A program made the position numbers and the translations under genes. From Spirochaetota bacterium (GTDB taxonomy: Bacteria; Spirochaetota; Spirochaetia; Treponematales; UBA12059): DNA of 35,526 bases. The notes beneath the pieces were generated by a model that ran no database searches, was not told where the DNA came from, and saw only the letters and a program-made list of their open reading frames with translations. The stretch covers positions 1 to 35,526 of the forward strand of contig JAKLDN010000012.1 of NCBI GenBank assembly GCA_022703505.1, in the 5' to 3' direction. Of this stretch, positions 6,774 to 14,146 are shown one piece after another; position 1 is the first letter of the stretch; each line of letters opens with the position of its first letter.

Positions 6774-8534
6774 ATGGACAGGAAGGAACTGCAGGACCGG
6801 GCCCGAGCCTATATAGACCAGGAAACCGAGGTCGCCTTCCGGAGAGAGATCGAGGACCTCCTTTCAAGGGAGGACTGGAAGGAGCTGGAGGACCGGTTCT
6901 ACCGGGACCTCGAGTTCGGGACCGGGGGCCTCCGGGGCAAGATCGGCGGGGGCACCAACCGCATGAACCTTTTGGTGGTACGGAAGGCCACCCAGGGGCT
7001 CTGCGACTACCTCAAGTCCGCCCTGCCGGGGAAAAAGCTCTCCGCCTGCATCGCCTACGATTCCCGGCGCTACTCCGCGGCCTTCGCGGAGGCGACGGCC
7101 CTGGTCTTCGCGGCCAACGGGATCAAGGCCTGGCTCTTCAGCGCCCTCCGGCCCACCCCGGAACTCTCCTTCGCGATCCGGCTCCTGGGGGCGGACACGG
7201 GCGTGGTGGTCACCGCCAGCCACAATCCCCCGGCGTACAACGGCTACAAGGCCTACTGGGGGGACGGGGCCCAGGTGATCGCCCCCCACGACGAGGGGAT
7301 CATAGCCCGGGTGAATTCCGTGGGAACCGTCCGCACGATGGGCCGCGCCGAGGCCCTGGCCGCCGGACTGCTGGCGGTGATCGACAAGGAAGTGGACGAG
7401 CCCTACGTCGCCATGGTCAAATCCCGACTCTTCCGGCCCGCGCTGATCCGGGAGATGGCCGGGAGCGTGAAGATCGTCTACTCCCCCCTGCACGGCACGG
7501 GGGCCCTGCACTTCGAGCGCGTCCTGGGGGACCTGGGCCTCAAGGTCGTGACGGTCCCGGAGCAGAGGGATCCGGACGGGGAGTTCCCCACCGTGGCCTT
7601 CCCCAACCCCGAGGAGGCCGCGGCCCTCAAGATGGCCCTGGACCTGGGGAAGTCCGTGAAGGCCGACGTGGTCATGGCCACGGACCCCGACGCGGACCGC
7701 CTGGGCATCGCGGTGCCCGACGGGGCGGGCGGATTCGCCCTGATCACGGGCAACCAGCTGGGCGCCCTCCTGGCGGACTACATCCTTCTTACCCGGAAGG
7801 AGCTCGGCACCCTGCCCCGCAAGCCCGCCACCATCAAGAGCATCGTGACCACGGAGCTCCAGGCCCGGATCGCCGAGGCCTACGGGGCGACCTGCTTCGA
7901 CTGCCTTACGGGCTTCAAGTGGATCGCCGACCTCATGCGGAGGTTCGAGACCGACGGCCGAGGATATGAATTCGTGTACGGCACCGAGGAGAGCTACGGC
8001 TACCTGGTGGAGAACGAGGTGCGGGACAAGGACGGGATCTCCGCGGCGGCCGTGACCGCGGAGATGACCCTGTACTGGCGCGGCAAGGGGAAGAGCCTCC
8101 TTCAGCGCCTGGACGACCTCTACCGGACCCACGGCTTCTACGAGGAAAAGGGCATCAGCAAGTATTTCGAGGGAGCCTCAGGCATGGCCCTCATGGGGGG
8201 CATCATGGAGGCCTACCGTAAGGCCCAGCCCTCGGCCTTCGGAGGGGTTCCCGTGGCTCGGATCCGGGACCTCAAGGCCGGCAAGGTCTGGGAGCCCGCC
8301 CGGCCCGGATCGGAAGCCCCCGCGGGGCTCCCGGCCAGCGACGTCCTCCAGTGGTGGCTGGCGGACGGGACCCTGGTCACCGTTCGGCCCAGCGGTACGG
8401 AGCCCAAGATCAAGTACTACATCCTGGCCCGCACCGAGGTTCCCGGAGGGTCCCTGGAAGCCGCCCGGGCGGAGAGCGCCCGGAAGGTCAAGGCCATCGA
8501 GGCCGACATCCGGGCGGTCGTGGATTCTAAGTGA
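6774..8534 (+). CDS. Phosphoglucomutase/phosphomannomutase (alpha-D-phosphohexomutase)
   Basis: A 586-residue enzyme that interconverts hexose 1- and 6-phosphates. All four family loops are visible: the phosphoserine loop TASHNPPAYNGYK near 146-158, the metal loop TDPDADRLGI near 303-312, the sugar loop GTEESYGYL near 403-411, and the phosphate-binding loop RPSGTEPKIKYY near 537-548. The length matches the long PgcA/YhxB-type mutases. The ATG at 6774 follows GGGAGGAAG. Its stop overlaps the next gene by GTGA. With glucokinase and a uridylyltransferase-like gene nearby, a glucose-6-phosphate to glucose-1-phosphate role toward UDP-glucose is a reasonable inference; mannose phosphates are an alternative. 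Confidence 0.93.
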   Translation: MDRKELQDRARAYIDQETEVAFRREIEDLLSREDWKELEDRFYRDLEFGTGGLRGKIGGGTNRMNLLVVRKATQGLCDYLKSALPGKKLSACIAYDSRRYSAAFAEATALVFAANGIKAWLFSALRPTPELSFAIRLLGADTGVVVTASHNPPAYNGYKAYWGDGAQVIAPHDEGIIARVNSVGTVRTMGRAEALAAGLLAVIDKEVDEPYVAMVKSRLFRPALIREMAGSVKIVYSPLHGTGALHFERVLGDLGLKVVTVPEQRDPDGEFPTVAFPNPEEAAALKMALDLGKSVKADVVMATDPDADRLGIAVPDGAGGFALITGNQLGALLADYILLTRKELGTLPRKPATIKSIVTTELQARIAEAYGATCFDCLTGFKWIADLMRRFETDGRGYEFVYGTEESYGYLVENEVRDKDGISAAAVTAEMTLYWRGKGKSLLQRLDDLYRTHGFYEEKGISKYFEGASGMALMGGIMEAYRKAQPSAFGGVPVARIRDLKAGKVWEPARPGSEAPAGLPASDVLQWWLADGTLVTVRPSGTEPKIKYYILARTEVPGGSLEAARAESARKVKAIEADIRAVVDSK

Positions 8535-9196
8535 ACCGGTACGGATACCTCCGAAGGATCCGGGCCCGGGGAAGTCGATCGGGGACCGCCCCCGCGTCCT
8601 CCCGCGGCCGCCTGGACCTTGCCCGGCTTCGGGAGCTCTGGGGCCGGGCGTCCTTCGCGGTTTTGGACTTCGAGACCACCGGGCTGGACAGCCGCGCGGA
8701 CCGGATCTGCGAGATCGGGGCCCTCCGGCTCTCGGAGACGGGAGTCGAGGCCGCTAGCCTGGACCTCCTGGTGAACCCCGGCTTGCCCATCCGGCCGGAG
8801 GCCTCCCGGGTCAGCGGCATCACCGACGAGATGGTGAGGAACGCCCGGCCCGTGGAAGACGCTCTCCCGGAACTGCTGGCCTTCCTGGGGGACTCGGTGA
8901 TCGTCGCCCACAACGCCTCCTTCGACCTGGGCTTCCTCAAGGCCGCGGCGGAGCGGGCGGGTCTGCCCGCCCCGGCAAACCCCGTGGCGGACACCCGGGA
9001 CTTGGCCCGGGAGGCCTTCCCGGGCCTGCCTTCCTATGCCCTCCAGAACCTGGCCCGCTCCTTCGGCCTGTCCCCCGGAAACGCCCACCGGGCCTGCGAC
9101 GACGCCCGCACCTGCGCCCGCCTCCTGGCCCTCTGCGTACAGGCGGCCCCGGCCGCGGCCGTAGGCTCCGGAACGGAGAGCCCCCCGACGCCATGA
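8531..9196 (+). CDS. DnaQ-like 3'-5' exonuclease (DEDDh)
   Basis: A 221-residue protein with an exonuclease domain at about 38-205. Exo I is VLDFETTGLD (Asp and Glu ligands), Exo II is VAHNASFDLGFL, and Exo III is HRACDDARTCARLL with the catalytic His and Asp. This is the DEDDh pattern of DNA polymerase III epsilon subunits and related repair nucleases. The 37-residue basic N-terminal extension (RIRARGSRSGTAP) and short tail are unassigned. The GTG start overlaps the mutase stop (GTGA), so translation is probably coupled; no separate ribosome binding site is seen. Whether it proofreads for Pol III or acts in repair cannot be told from this window. Confidence 0.88.
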   Translation: MNRYGYLRRIRARGSRSGTAPASSRGRLDLARLRELWGRASFAVLDFETTGLDSRADRICEIGALRLSETGVEAASLDLLVNPGLPIRPEASRVSGITDEMVRNARPVEDALPELLAFLGDSVIVAHNASFDLGFLKAAAERAGLPAPANPVADTRDLAREAFPGLPSYALQNLARSFGLSPGNAHRACDDARTCARLLALCVQAAPAAAVGSGTESPPTP

Positions 9197-10221
9197 ACCC
9201 GAGTCCCGCCCCGGAAGCCGCGGACCGCCGCGCCTTCGCCCTCGTCCTCGTATCCTGCCTCCTCCTGCTGATCGAGGGGGCCCTGGTCCTTTCCGCCGCG
9301 TCCCCGGGTTCCCGCGGAACGCGGTCCGCGGCGGCCGCCGCTCCGGCCGGACGGGACAGAGCGGCCGCGGGCCCCGTCTCCGCCGGCCGCCTCGAGACCG
9401 CCGCCCTAGACCTCGACGCCCTCCGCCGGCTCTCCCTGGAGGAGGCCGCCGAGGCGGGAAGGGCCTGGGCCCGGGCGGCCGCGGCGGACGGGCTCATCTC
9501 CGAGCGGGAATTGGCCGCTGTCCTCCCCTCCCCGGCCTTCATCCTGGCCCGCACCTCCCCGGACGAGTACGCGGACGACATCCGGCTGTCCGCCGAGGGC
9601 GCAGGCGCCTTTGCCCGGGCGTACGGGCCCATCGACGAGGCCATGCCCGGATCGAACGCCGCGGGAGCCCGGCTGGAGGCCGCCCTGGGCTCGATCCACG
9701 AGGTCCGGGTCTCCCTGGGCGCGGCTCCGGGTCCCGCCGGGCTCCGGGCTCCCCTGCCCCGGGGACAGAGGTGGATCGCCTCCGCCGAGGACCTCAAGAA
9801 GACCCACCGCCACGCCCTGGACATCTTCTTCGTCGGGGAAGGGGAACGCGGGAGCGTCGAAAAGGGCCCGTTGATCCGGTCCATGAGCCCCGGGGTCGTG
9901 GTGGCCGCCGCGGACGACTGGGTCGGGGGCGAGGGCGCCGCCAAGTACCGGCGGGGCGGCCTCACCCCCCGGGCCGGAAACGGGGCGGTGGTCTACGACC
10001 CCGGGACCCGGCGGTACTACACGTATTTCCATATGCACGACGTCTCCGTCCGGCCCGGCCAGTGGGTGGATGCCGGCGAGGTCCTGGGCCGGGGCGGGAA
10101 CACCGGAACCAACGCCCGCAAGCGGGGCCACGGCGGTCACCTCCACCTGGAGATCTACGAGGCCTCCGAGGACCGGGCCCTGGACTGCTGGGAACTCCGG
10201 GACCTGGTGTTGTCGCTTTGA
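9193..10221 (+). CDS. Membrane-anchored M23 (LytM) family peptidase
   Basis: A 342-residue protein with an N-terminal hydrophobic segment (FALVLVSCLLLLIEGALVL, about 16-34) that should place the rest outside the cytoplasm. Residues 70-170 are alanine-rich helix. The C-terminal 140 residues are an M23 fold with GHGGHLHLEIYEA, whose HxH is the usual second zinc/catalytic pair. The first zinc site is RHALDIF, where His to Asp spacing (HxxD) is one residue shorter than the common HxGxD. Family members cut peptidoglycan cross-links. The ATG overlaps the exonuclease stop (ATGA), continuing a three-gene coupled unit with the mutase. Confidence 0.85.
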   Translation: MNPSPAPEAADRRAFALVLVSCLLLLIEGALVLSAASPGSRGTRSAAAAAPAGRDRAAAGPVSAGRLETAALDLDALRRLSLEEAAEAGRAWARAAAADGLISERELAAVLPSPAFILARTSPDEYADDIRLSAEGAGAFARAYGPIDEAMPGSNAAGARLEAALGSIHEVRVSLGAAPGPAGLRAPLPRGQRWIASAEDLKKTHRHALDIFFVGEGERGSVEKGPLIRSMSPGVVVAAADDWVGGEGAAKYRRGGLTPRAGNGAVVYDPGTRRYYTYFHMHDVSVRPGQWVDAGEVLGRGGNTGTNARKRGHGGHLHLEIYEASEDRALDCWELRDLVLSL

Positions 10222-10245
10222 CCCCTTCCAGAACGTGGAACCAGA

Positions 10246-10355
10246 GTAAGGACAGGATTAACAAGATGATAAACAGATGAACAAGATAGAGAATAACTAT
10301 TTTATATATATACATTTATCCTGTATATCCGAATTCCATCCTGTCCATCCTGTCA
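10246..10355. repeat. AT-rich ACAGGAT-word inverted repeat element
   Basis: In the 196-base gap before the outer-membrane protein, the left arm (from 10246) reads as repeats of words like GGACAGGATTAACAAGATG and AACAGATGAACAAGATA; the right arm (about 10315-10355) holds their complement, ATCCTGT three times (context CATCCTGTCCATCCTGTCA). The middle is TATATATATACATTTA. Composition is far below genome GC. It resembles short intergenic inverted repeats made of a 9-10 base word. No open frame is present. Confidence 0.65.
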
Positions 10356-10384
10356 AATATTTCTGAAAAACCCGACCGGCGCGC

Positions 10385-10410
10385 TATACTTAGAGGGCGA
10401 CCCAAGGAGG
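10385..10410 (+). promoter_or_regulatory. -10 element and strong ribosome binding site of the outer-membrane protein gene
   Basis: TATACT (10385-10390) is a near-consensus -10; the -35 region (TTCTGA at 10361-10366, 18-base spacer) is weak. AAGGAGG at 10404-10410 is a perfect Shine-Dalgarno, 7 bases before the ATG, consistent with high expression of a surface protein. Confidence 0.6.
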
Positions 10411-10417
10411 TTTCACG

Positions 10418-11398
10418 ATGAAACGGTTTGTTCTAGTCCTTGCGGCCCTGTCGATCCTCGCCGCGGGCGTGTCGGCCCAGACTCTCGACGGATTCCAGAC
10501 CGCCTTCCAGACCTTCGCGGAGGACATGGCCGGGGTCCTGGCCGCCAACTCCACGGTCGGGAACGTCTGGTCCCACGCCTACGTGGGGGGCTTCCCCCGC
10601 TTCGGCGCCGGACTGGCCGTGGGCGCCAACTTCGTGCCCGCGGATTCCGCGGAGCCTCTCTTCGCTGCGGCGGGCGAGACTCTGCCCGCTGAGCTCGCGA
10701 ATCTCGGCATTCCCATCCCCGCCGCGGCCCTGTCCTTCAAGATCGGGCTTCCATTCCTGAACATGGACGTGGGTGTCAAGGGCGGCCTCATCCCGGACTC
10801 GGCTTCCGGAGTATTGTCGGGGCAGGGAATCGAGGCTACTTACGAAACATTGGGAATCAATGTAAGGTATGCGATTCTCAAGGATCGCTTGATGATTCCG
10901 GCCGTATCCATCGGGGCGAGCTGGAATTATCTTAAGGGATCTATAGCCACGGGATTAGGCGCAGGAGATACTACATACACAGACGGTGCAACATATTCAG
11001 TTACTGTCTCGGATCCCGATCTAACACTTGACTGGCAGGCGAACACATTCGATTTCACCCTTCAAGCCTCAAAGAACCTTTTAATCTTCACGCCGTATGT
11101 CGGCGCAGGTTTTACCATTGGTGTTGCCAGTACGAGCGGAGGTATGGCAGCAACAACGACTGTAGCAGATTATAATACGAGTGGTAGCAATGCGGATGAA
11201 ATCGCTGCTTTGGAAGCTGCTGGAATTTCCGTTTCTGATCAAGGGTTTTCCGTCTCTTCAGAGGTGACCACCCCGACGATCCGTATTTACGGCGGCACCA
11301 GCATCAACATCCTGATCCTCAAGCTGGACCTCATGGCCTCCTACGTCCCGGCCACCCAGGCCCTGGGCGCCCAGGTGATGGCCCGGATCCAGCTCTAG
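10418..11398 (+). CDS. Spirochaete-type outer-membrane beta-barrel protein, mosaic
   Basis: A 326-residue protein with a clear signal peptide (MKRFVLVLAALSILAAGVSA, cut before QTLDG). The mature part alternates hydrophobic and polar residues (FGAGLAVGANF, LMIPAVSIGASWNYL, TFDFTLQASKNLLIFTPYVGAGFTIGV, NILILKLDLMASYVPA) as in a beta barrel, and ends VMARIQL without a C-terminal Phe. It resembles conserved treponeme outer-membrane proteins of unknown function. The coding sequence is mosaic: about 10830-11265 averages near 49% GC and uses rare A/T-ending codons, while both ends have the genome's high GC. The stretch includes the extracellular-loop-like GAGDTTYTDGATYS and ATTTVADYNTSGSNADE. This suggests replacement of the surface-exposed portion by DNA from elsewhere. 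Confidence 0.8.
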   Translation: MKRFVLVLAALSILAAGVSAQTLDGFQTAFQTFAEDMAGVLAANSTVGNVWSHAYVGGFPRFGAGLAVGANFVPADSAEPLFAAAGETLPAELANLGIPIPAAALSFKIGLPFLNMDVGVKGGLIPDSASGVLSGQGIEATYETLGINVRYAILKDRLMIPAVSIGASWNYLKGSIATGLGAGDTTYTDGATYSVTVSDPDLTLDWQANTFDFTLQASKNLLIFTPYVGAGFTIGVASTSGGMAATTTVADYNTSGSNADEIAALEAAGISVSDQGFSVSSEVTTPTIRIYGGTSINILILKLDLMASYVPATQALGAQVMARIQL

Positions 11399-11422
11399 AT
11401 CCCGACTCGAACGATTCGGTGC

Positions 11423-11455
11423 GCGGCCGCCCTCCAGGGCGGCCGCTTCCAATTT
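11423..11455 (+). terminator. Intrinsic terminator after the outer-membrane protein gene
   Basis: A perfect inverted repeat GCGGCCGCCCT / AGGGCGGCCGC (11423-11446) followed by TTCCAATTTT. Stem plus T-rich tail on the plus strand, 25 bases after the stop codon. Confidence 0.8.
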
Positions 11456-11498
11456 TCACGCCCCCGCACCCGACGAGACCGCCTCGGTACGCCCCGGT

Positions 11499-11526
11499 TT
11501 GACAGGATCGGTTCCCCGTATATGAT
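11499..11526 (+). promoter_or_regulatory. Glucokinase promoter, probably giving a leaderless message
   Basis: TTGACA (11499-11504), 16-base spacer, TATGAT (11521-11526). The expected transcription start, 7 bases on, coincides with the ATG at 11533. No ribosome binding site lies between. Confidence 0.75.
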
Positions 11527-11532
11527 GTACCC

Positions 11533-12597
11533 ATGAGCACCACGCGCGTGAGCTACGACCTGGTCGTCCTGGCCGGGGACGTGGGCGGCACCAACACCAA
11601 CCTGGCCCTGATCGGCAAGAAGGGCGGAACCTTCTCCACCCTGATCGAACGGCATTATGCCACGAAGGGCGAGACCTCCTTCCTGGCCCCCCTGGGCCGC
11701 TTCCTGGAGGAGGCCCGGATCGAGGTCCCCGGCTTCCGGCCCGACCTGGCCTGCGTCTCCGGGGCCGGGCCCGTGGAGGGCGACCGGATCCGCCTGACCA
11801 ACGCCCCCTGGGACATCGACGCCCAGGCGATTAACCGGGAATTCGGGCTCCGGACCTTCCTGATCAACGACTTCACCGCCGTGTCCTACGGCGTCCTCCT
11901 CCTGGATCCTGCGGACGAGTCCCAGCTCCGCCCCCTGGCCGGCCGGAATGCGGCGTTCCCCGAACCGGTCCCCGGCGGGGTCAAGGCCGTCATCGGGGCG
12001 GGCACGGGGCTGGGGGTGGGCTATATCGTACGCGTGGGGGACCGGACGACGGCCTTCCCCTCGGAGGGGGGGCACGTATGTCTCCCGGTCTACGACGAGG
12101 AGACCCGGGCCTTCTCCCGGTGGCTCGAGGACAAGTACGGCTTCCCGCCCGGGGCGGAGGCGGGGGTCTCCGGGCAGGGTATCGGCCACCTCTTCGCCTT
12201 CCTGGCGGAGCGGGACGCGGCCGCCGGCCGGGCCCTCTCCGCGGCGGACGCGGCCGTGCTGGCCCTTCCGGAGGCGGAGCGTCCGGCCCGGGTCGCGGCG
12301 GCCTCCCGGGTGAGTCTGCTCTGCGGGCGATCCATGGAGATCTTCGTGAAGCTCTACGCCCGCTGCGCCGCGGACGCCTCGGCCTCCTTCCTTCCCTACG
12401 GGGGCCTCTACCTGGCAGGGGGCATCGCCTCGAAGAACGAGGCGTGGTTCCTGGAGGACTTCCGGTTCATGGACATGTTCCTCCGGAGCTACCGTTCCCA
12501 CATCCGGGCGATCCTGGCCCGGGTACCCGTGTATATCGTGAAGGACTACGGCATCTCCCTGTACGGAGCGGCGAACGCCGCGGCTTCCCTGATGTGA
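11533..12597 (+). CDS. glk: Glucokinase (Glk family)
   Basis: A 354-residue sugar kinase of the bacterial Glk family. LAGDVGGTNTNLALI (13-27) is the phosphate-binding loop; TNAPWDID near 95 and LINDFTAVSYG near 113-123 are substrate-site motifs with the catalytic Asp in NDF; GAGTGLGVGYI near 155 and PSEGGHV near 176 follow; GGLYLAGGIASKN near 296 closes the ATP site. It phosphorylates glucose to glucose-6-phosphate in the cytoplasm. Length slightly exceeds E. coli Glk (321). The ATG at 11533 lies exactly where transcription should start, so translation is probably leaderless. The following gene is 34 bases downstream and likely cotranscribed. Confidence 0.92.
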   Translation: MSTTRVSYDLVVLAGDVGGTNTNLALIGKKGGTFSTLIERHYATKGETSFLAPLGRFLEEARIEVPGFRPDLACVSGAGPVEGDRIRLTNAPWDIDAQAINREFGLRTFLINDFTAVSYGVLLLDPADESQLRPLAGRNAAFPEPVPGGVKAVIGAGTGLGVGYIVRVGDRTTAFPSEGGHVCLPVYDEETRAFSRWLEDKYGFPPGAEAGVSGQGIGHLFAFLAERDAAAGRALSAADAAVLALPEAERPARVAAASRVSLLCGRSMEIFVKLYARCAADASASFLPYGGLYLAGGIASKNEAWFLEDFRFMDMFLRSYRSHIRAILARVPVYIVKDYGISLYGAANAAASLM

Positions 12598-12631
12598 ACA
12601 CGGCCGGATCCGCGGCCATGGAGGAACCAGG

Positions 12632-14146
12632 ATGATCAACGAGGCACTGCGCCGGGACATGGAATCCAAGGGCATCGACGTGGACCTGACCCTTTCGATC
12701 CTCAAGGACTTCAACGAGGGCTTCTACGACTCCGTTCGGCCGGTCAAGGCCGCGGGGGTCCCCGCGGTGGACAACCGCACGGTCATCTCCCTGGACAAGG
12801 GGCTGTCCTTCGATCTCCCCGCGGAGGAGGCCCGGCGCCGCCTTTCGGACCTGGACCTGCCCCTGCCCGCCGCCGTCCTGGACGAGGGCGGACGGCTCCG
12901 CTTCCCCCAGGCCGCCCTGGCCGAACTGGGGGAGCGGCTCCTCCCCAGGACGGCCTACGGGATCCTGAACGGCGGATCCGCCACCAGCTACGCGGACCGA
13001 AAGAAGAACCAGGCCTTCGGGGACGACGTCTTCGCCGCCCTGGAGGGCCCCTTCGAGGAGCTGGCTCCCCTCTGCGAGGGCCGACCCAAGGGGATCACCC
13101 CGGCCTACATCAACCCCGACGGAACCCCCGGTGCGTCCTTCCTCCAGCTGAAGCTCCGGGCCCGGCTCCTGGCGGCCCTGGCCTATCGCCGCCGCTACGG
13201 AGACCCGGGGCGGCCCGTCCTGCCCCTCTACCAGATGACCAGCGCCGGGACCGACGCCGAGCTGGCCCGGGCCTACGAGGCCTACGAGGAGGAGGAGATC
13301 CTGCGCCCCCTGGCCGAGGCCCTCGGCGCCCCGGCCTGCTCCTTCCGGACCGGGATCCAGCCCATGATCGGGGCCTATTCCCACTCCGCATCGGGGCGCC
13401 CCAGGACGGTCTTCGACCGGGCCTACGGGAAGCCGGACAACGCCCTCCCCCTGCCCGGCGGCCACGGCCAGTGCTTCCGGGTCCTAGCGCCGGCCCTCCG
13501 GGACCTGAGGGACTCGGGGACGCGCTACGCCTACCTGGGGAACGTGGACAACCTCGGCTATCTGCCGGACCCGGTGGAGATCGGCCTTCTGGCCCTGTCC
13601 GGGCAGCCCGCGGCCTTCGATTTCTCGGTGCGGACCCCCGTGGACGTGAAGGGAGGGATCCTGGTGGTGACCGCGGAGGGCCGGCGTCTGGTCGCGGACA
13701 TCGGTCCGGCCATCCCCTTCGCGGAGCTCCAGCGCCTGGAGGACCAGGGTGCCACGGTCCTGTTCAACTGCGCCACGGGGCTCTTCGACCTGGACTGGCT
13801 GGTACCCCGCCTGGACGAGGTGGCCCGGGCCCTTCCGGTCCGGTTCACGGACCAGGACAAGGACGCGGGCCGCTACTCCCAGGCCGAGCAGGTCACCTGG
13901 GAAGTCACCGGGCTCCTGCCGTCCTTCCTGGCCTTCGCGGTGAACAAGTACGACCGCTTCATAGCGGCCAAGATGTTGGCGGAGACCCTGCTGACCAGCG
14001 GCGTGGGGGCGGACGACCCGAGGCTGCCCGCCGACCTGGCGGCTACCTCCAGCCTCCTCCGGGCGGGACTGGAATGGAAACTGGCGGGCTCCTACGGGAT
14101 GGAGCTCTGGGACGGACGCTGGACGCCCCGGGACGCCGCCTACTAG
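12632..14146 (+). CDS. UDP-glucose pyrophosphorylase-like nucleotidyltransferase (UDPGP family)
   Basis: A 504-residue protein with features of the UDPGP family, which joins UTP and a sugar 1-phosphate. LNGGSATSYADRKKNQ near 111-126 corresponds to the GG.GT nucleotide loop, LPGGHGQCFRVL near 274 to the P-GHG motif, YLGNVDNLGY near 302 to the metal-binding N.DN, and VDVKGGILVV near 336 to the DVKGG segment. The nucleotide loop departs from the usual LGT..GC.GPKS, so substrate may differ from glucose-1-phosphate. GGAGGAACCAGG precedes the ATG. It follows glucokinase by 34 bases, supporting a role in UDP-hexose supply. Its stop shares CTAG with the convergent molybdoenzyme gene. Confidence 0.78.
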   Translation: MINEALRRDMESKGIDVDLTLSILKDFNEGFYDSVRPVKAAGVPAVDNRTVISLDKGLSFDLPAEEARRRLSDLDLPLPAAVLDEGGRLRFPQAALAELGERLLPRTAYGILNGGSATSYADRKKNQAFGDDVFAALEGPFEELAPLCEGRPKGITPAYINPDGTPGASFLQLKLRARLLAALAYRRRYGDPGRPVLPLYQMTSAGTDAELARAYEAYEEEEILRPLAEALGAPACSFRTGIQPMIGAYSHSASGRPRTVFDRAYGKPDNALPLPGGHGQCFRVLAPALRDLRDSGTRYAYLGNVDNLGYLPDPVEIGLLALSGQPAAFDFSVRTPVDVKGGILVVTAEGRRLVADIGPAIPFAELQRLEDQGATVLFNCATGLFDLDWLVPRLDEVARALPVRFTDQDKDAGRYSQAEQVTWEVTGLLPSFLAFAVNKYDRFIAAKMLAETLLTSGVGADDPRLPADLAATSSLLRAGLEWKLAGSYGMELWDGRWTPRDAAY

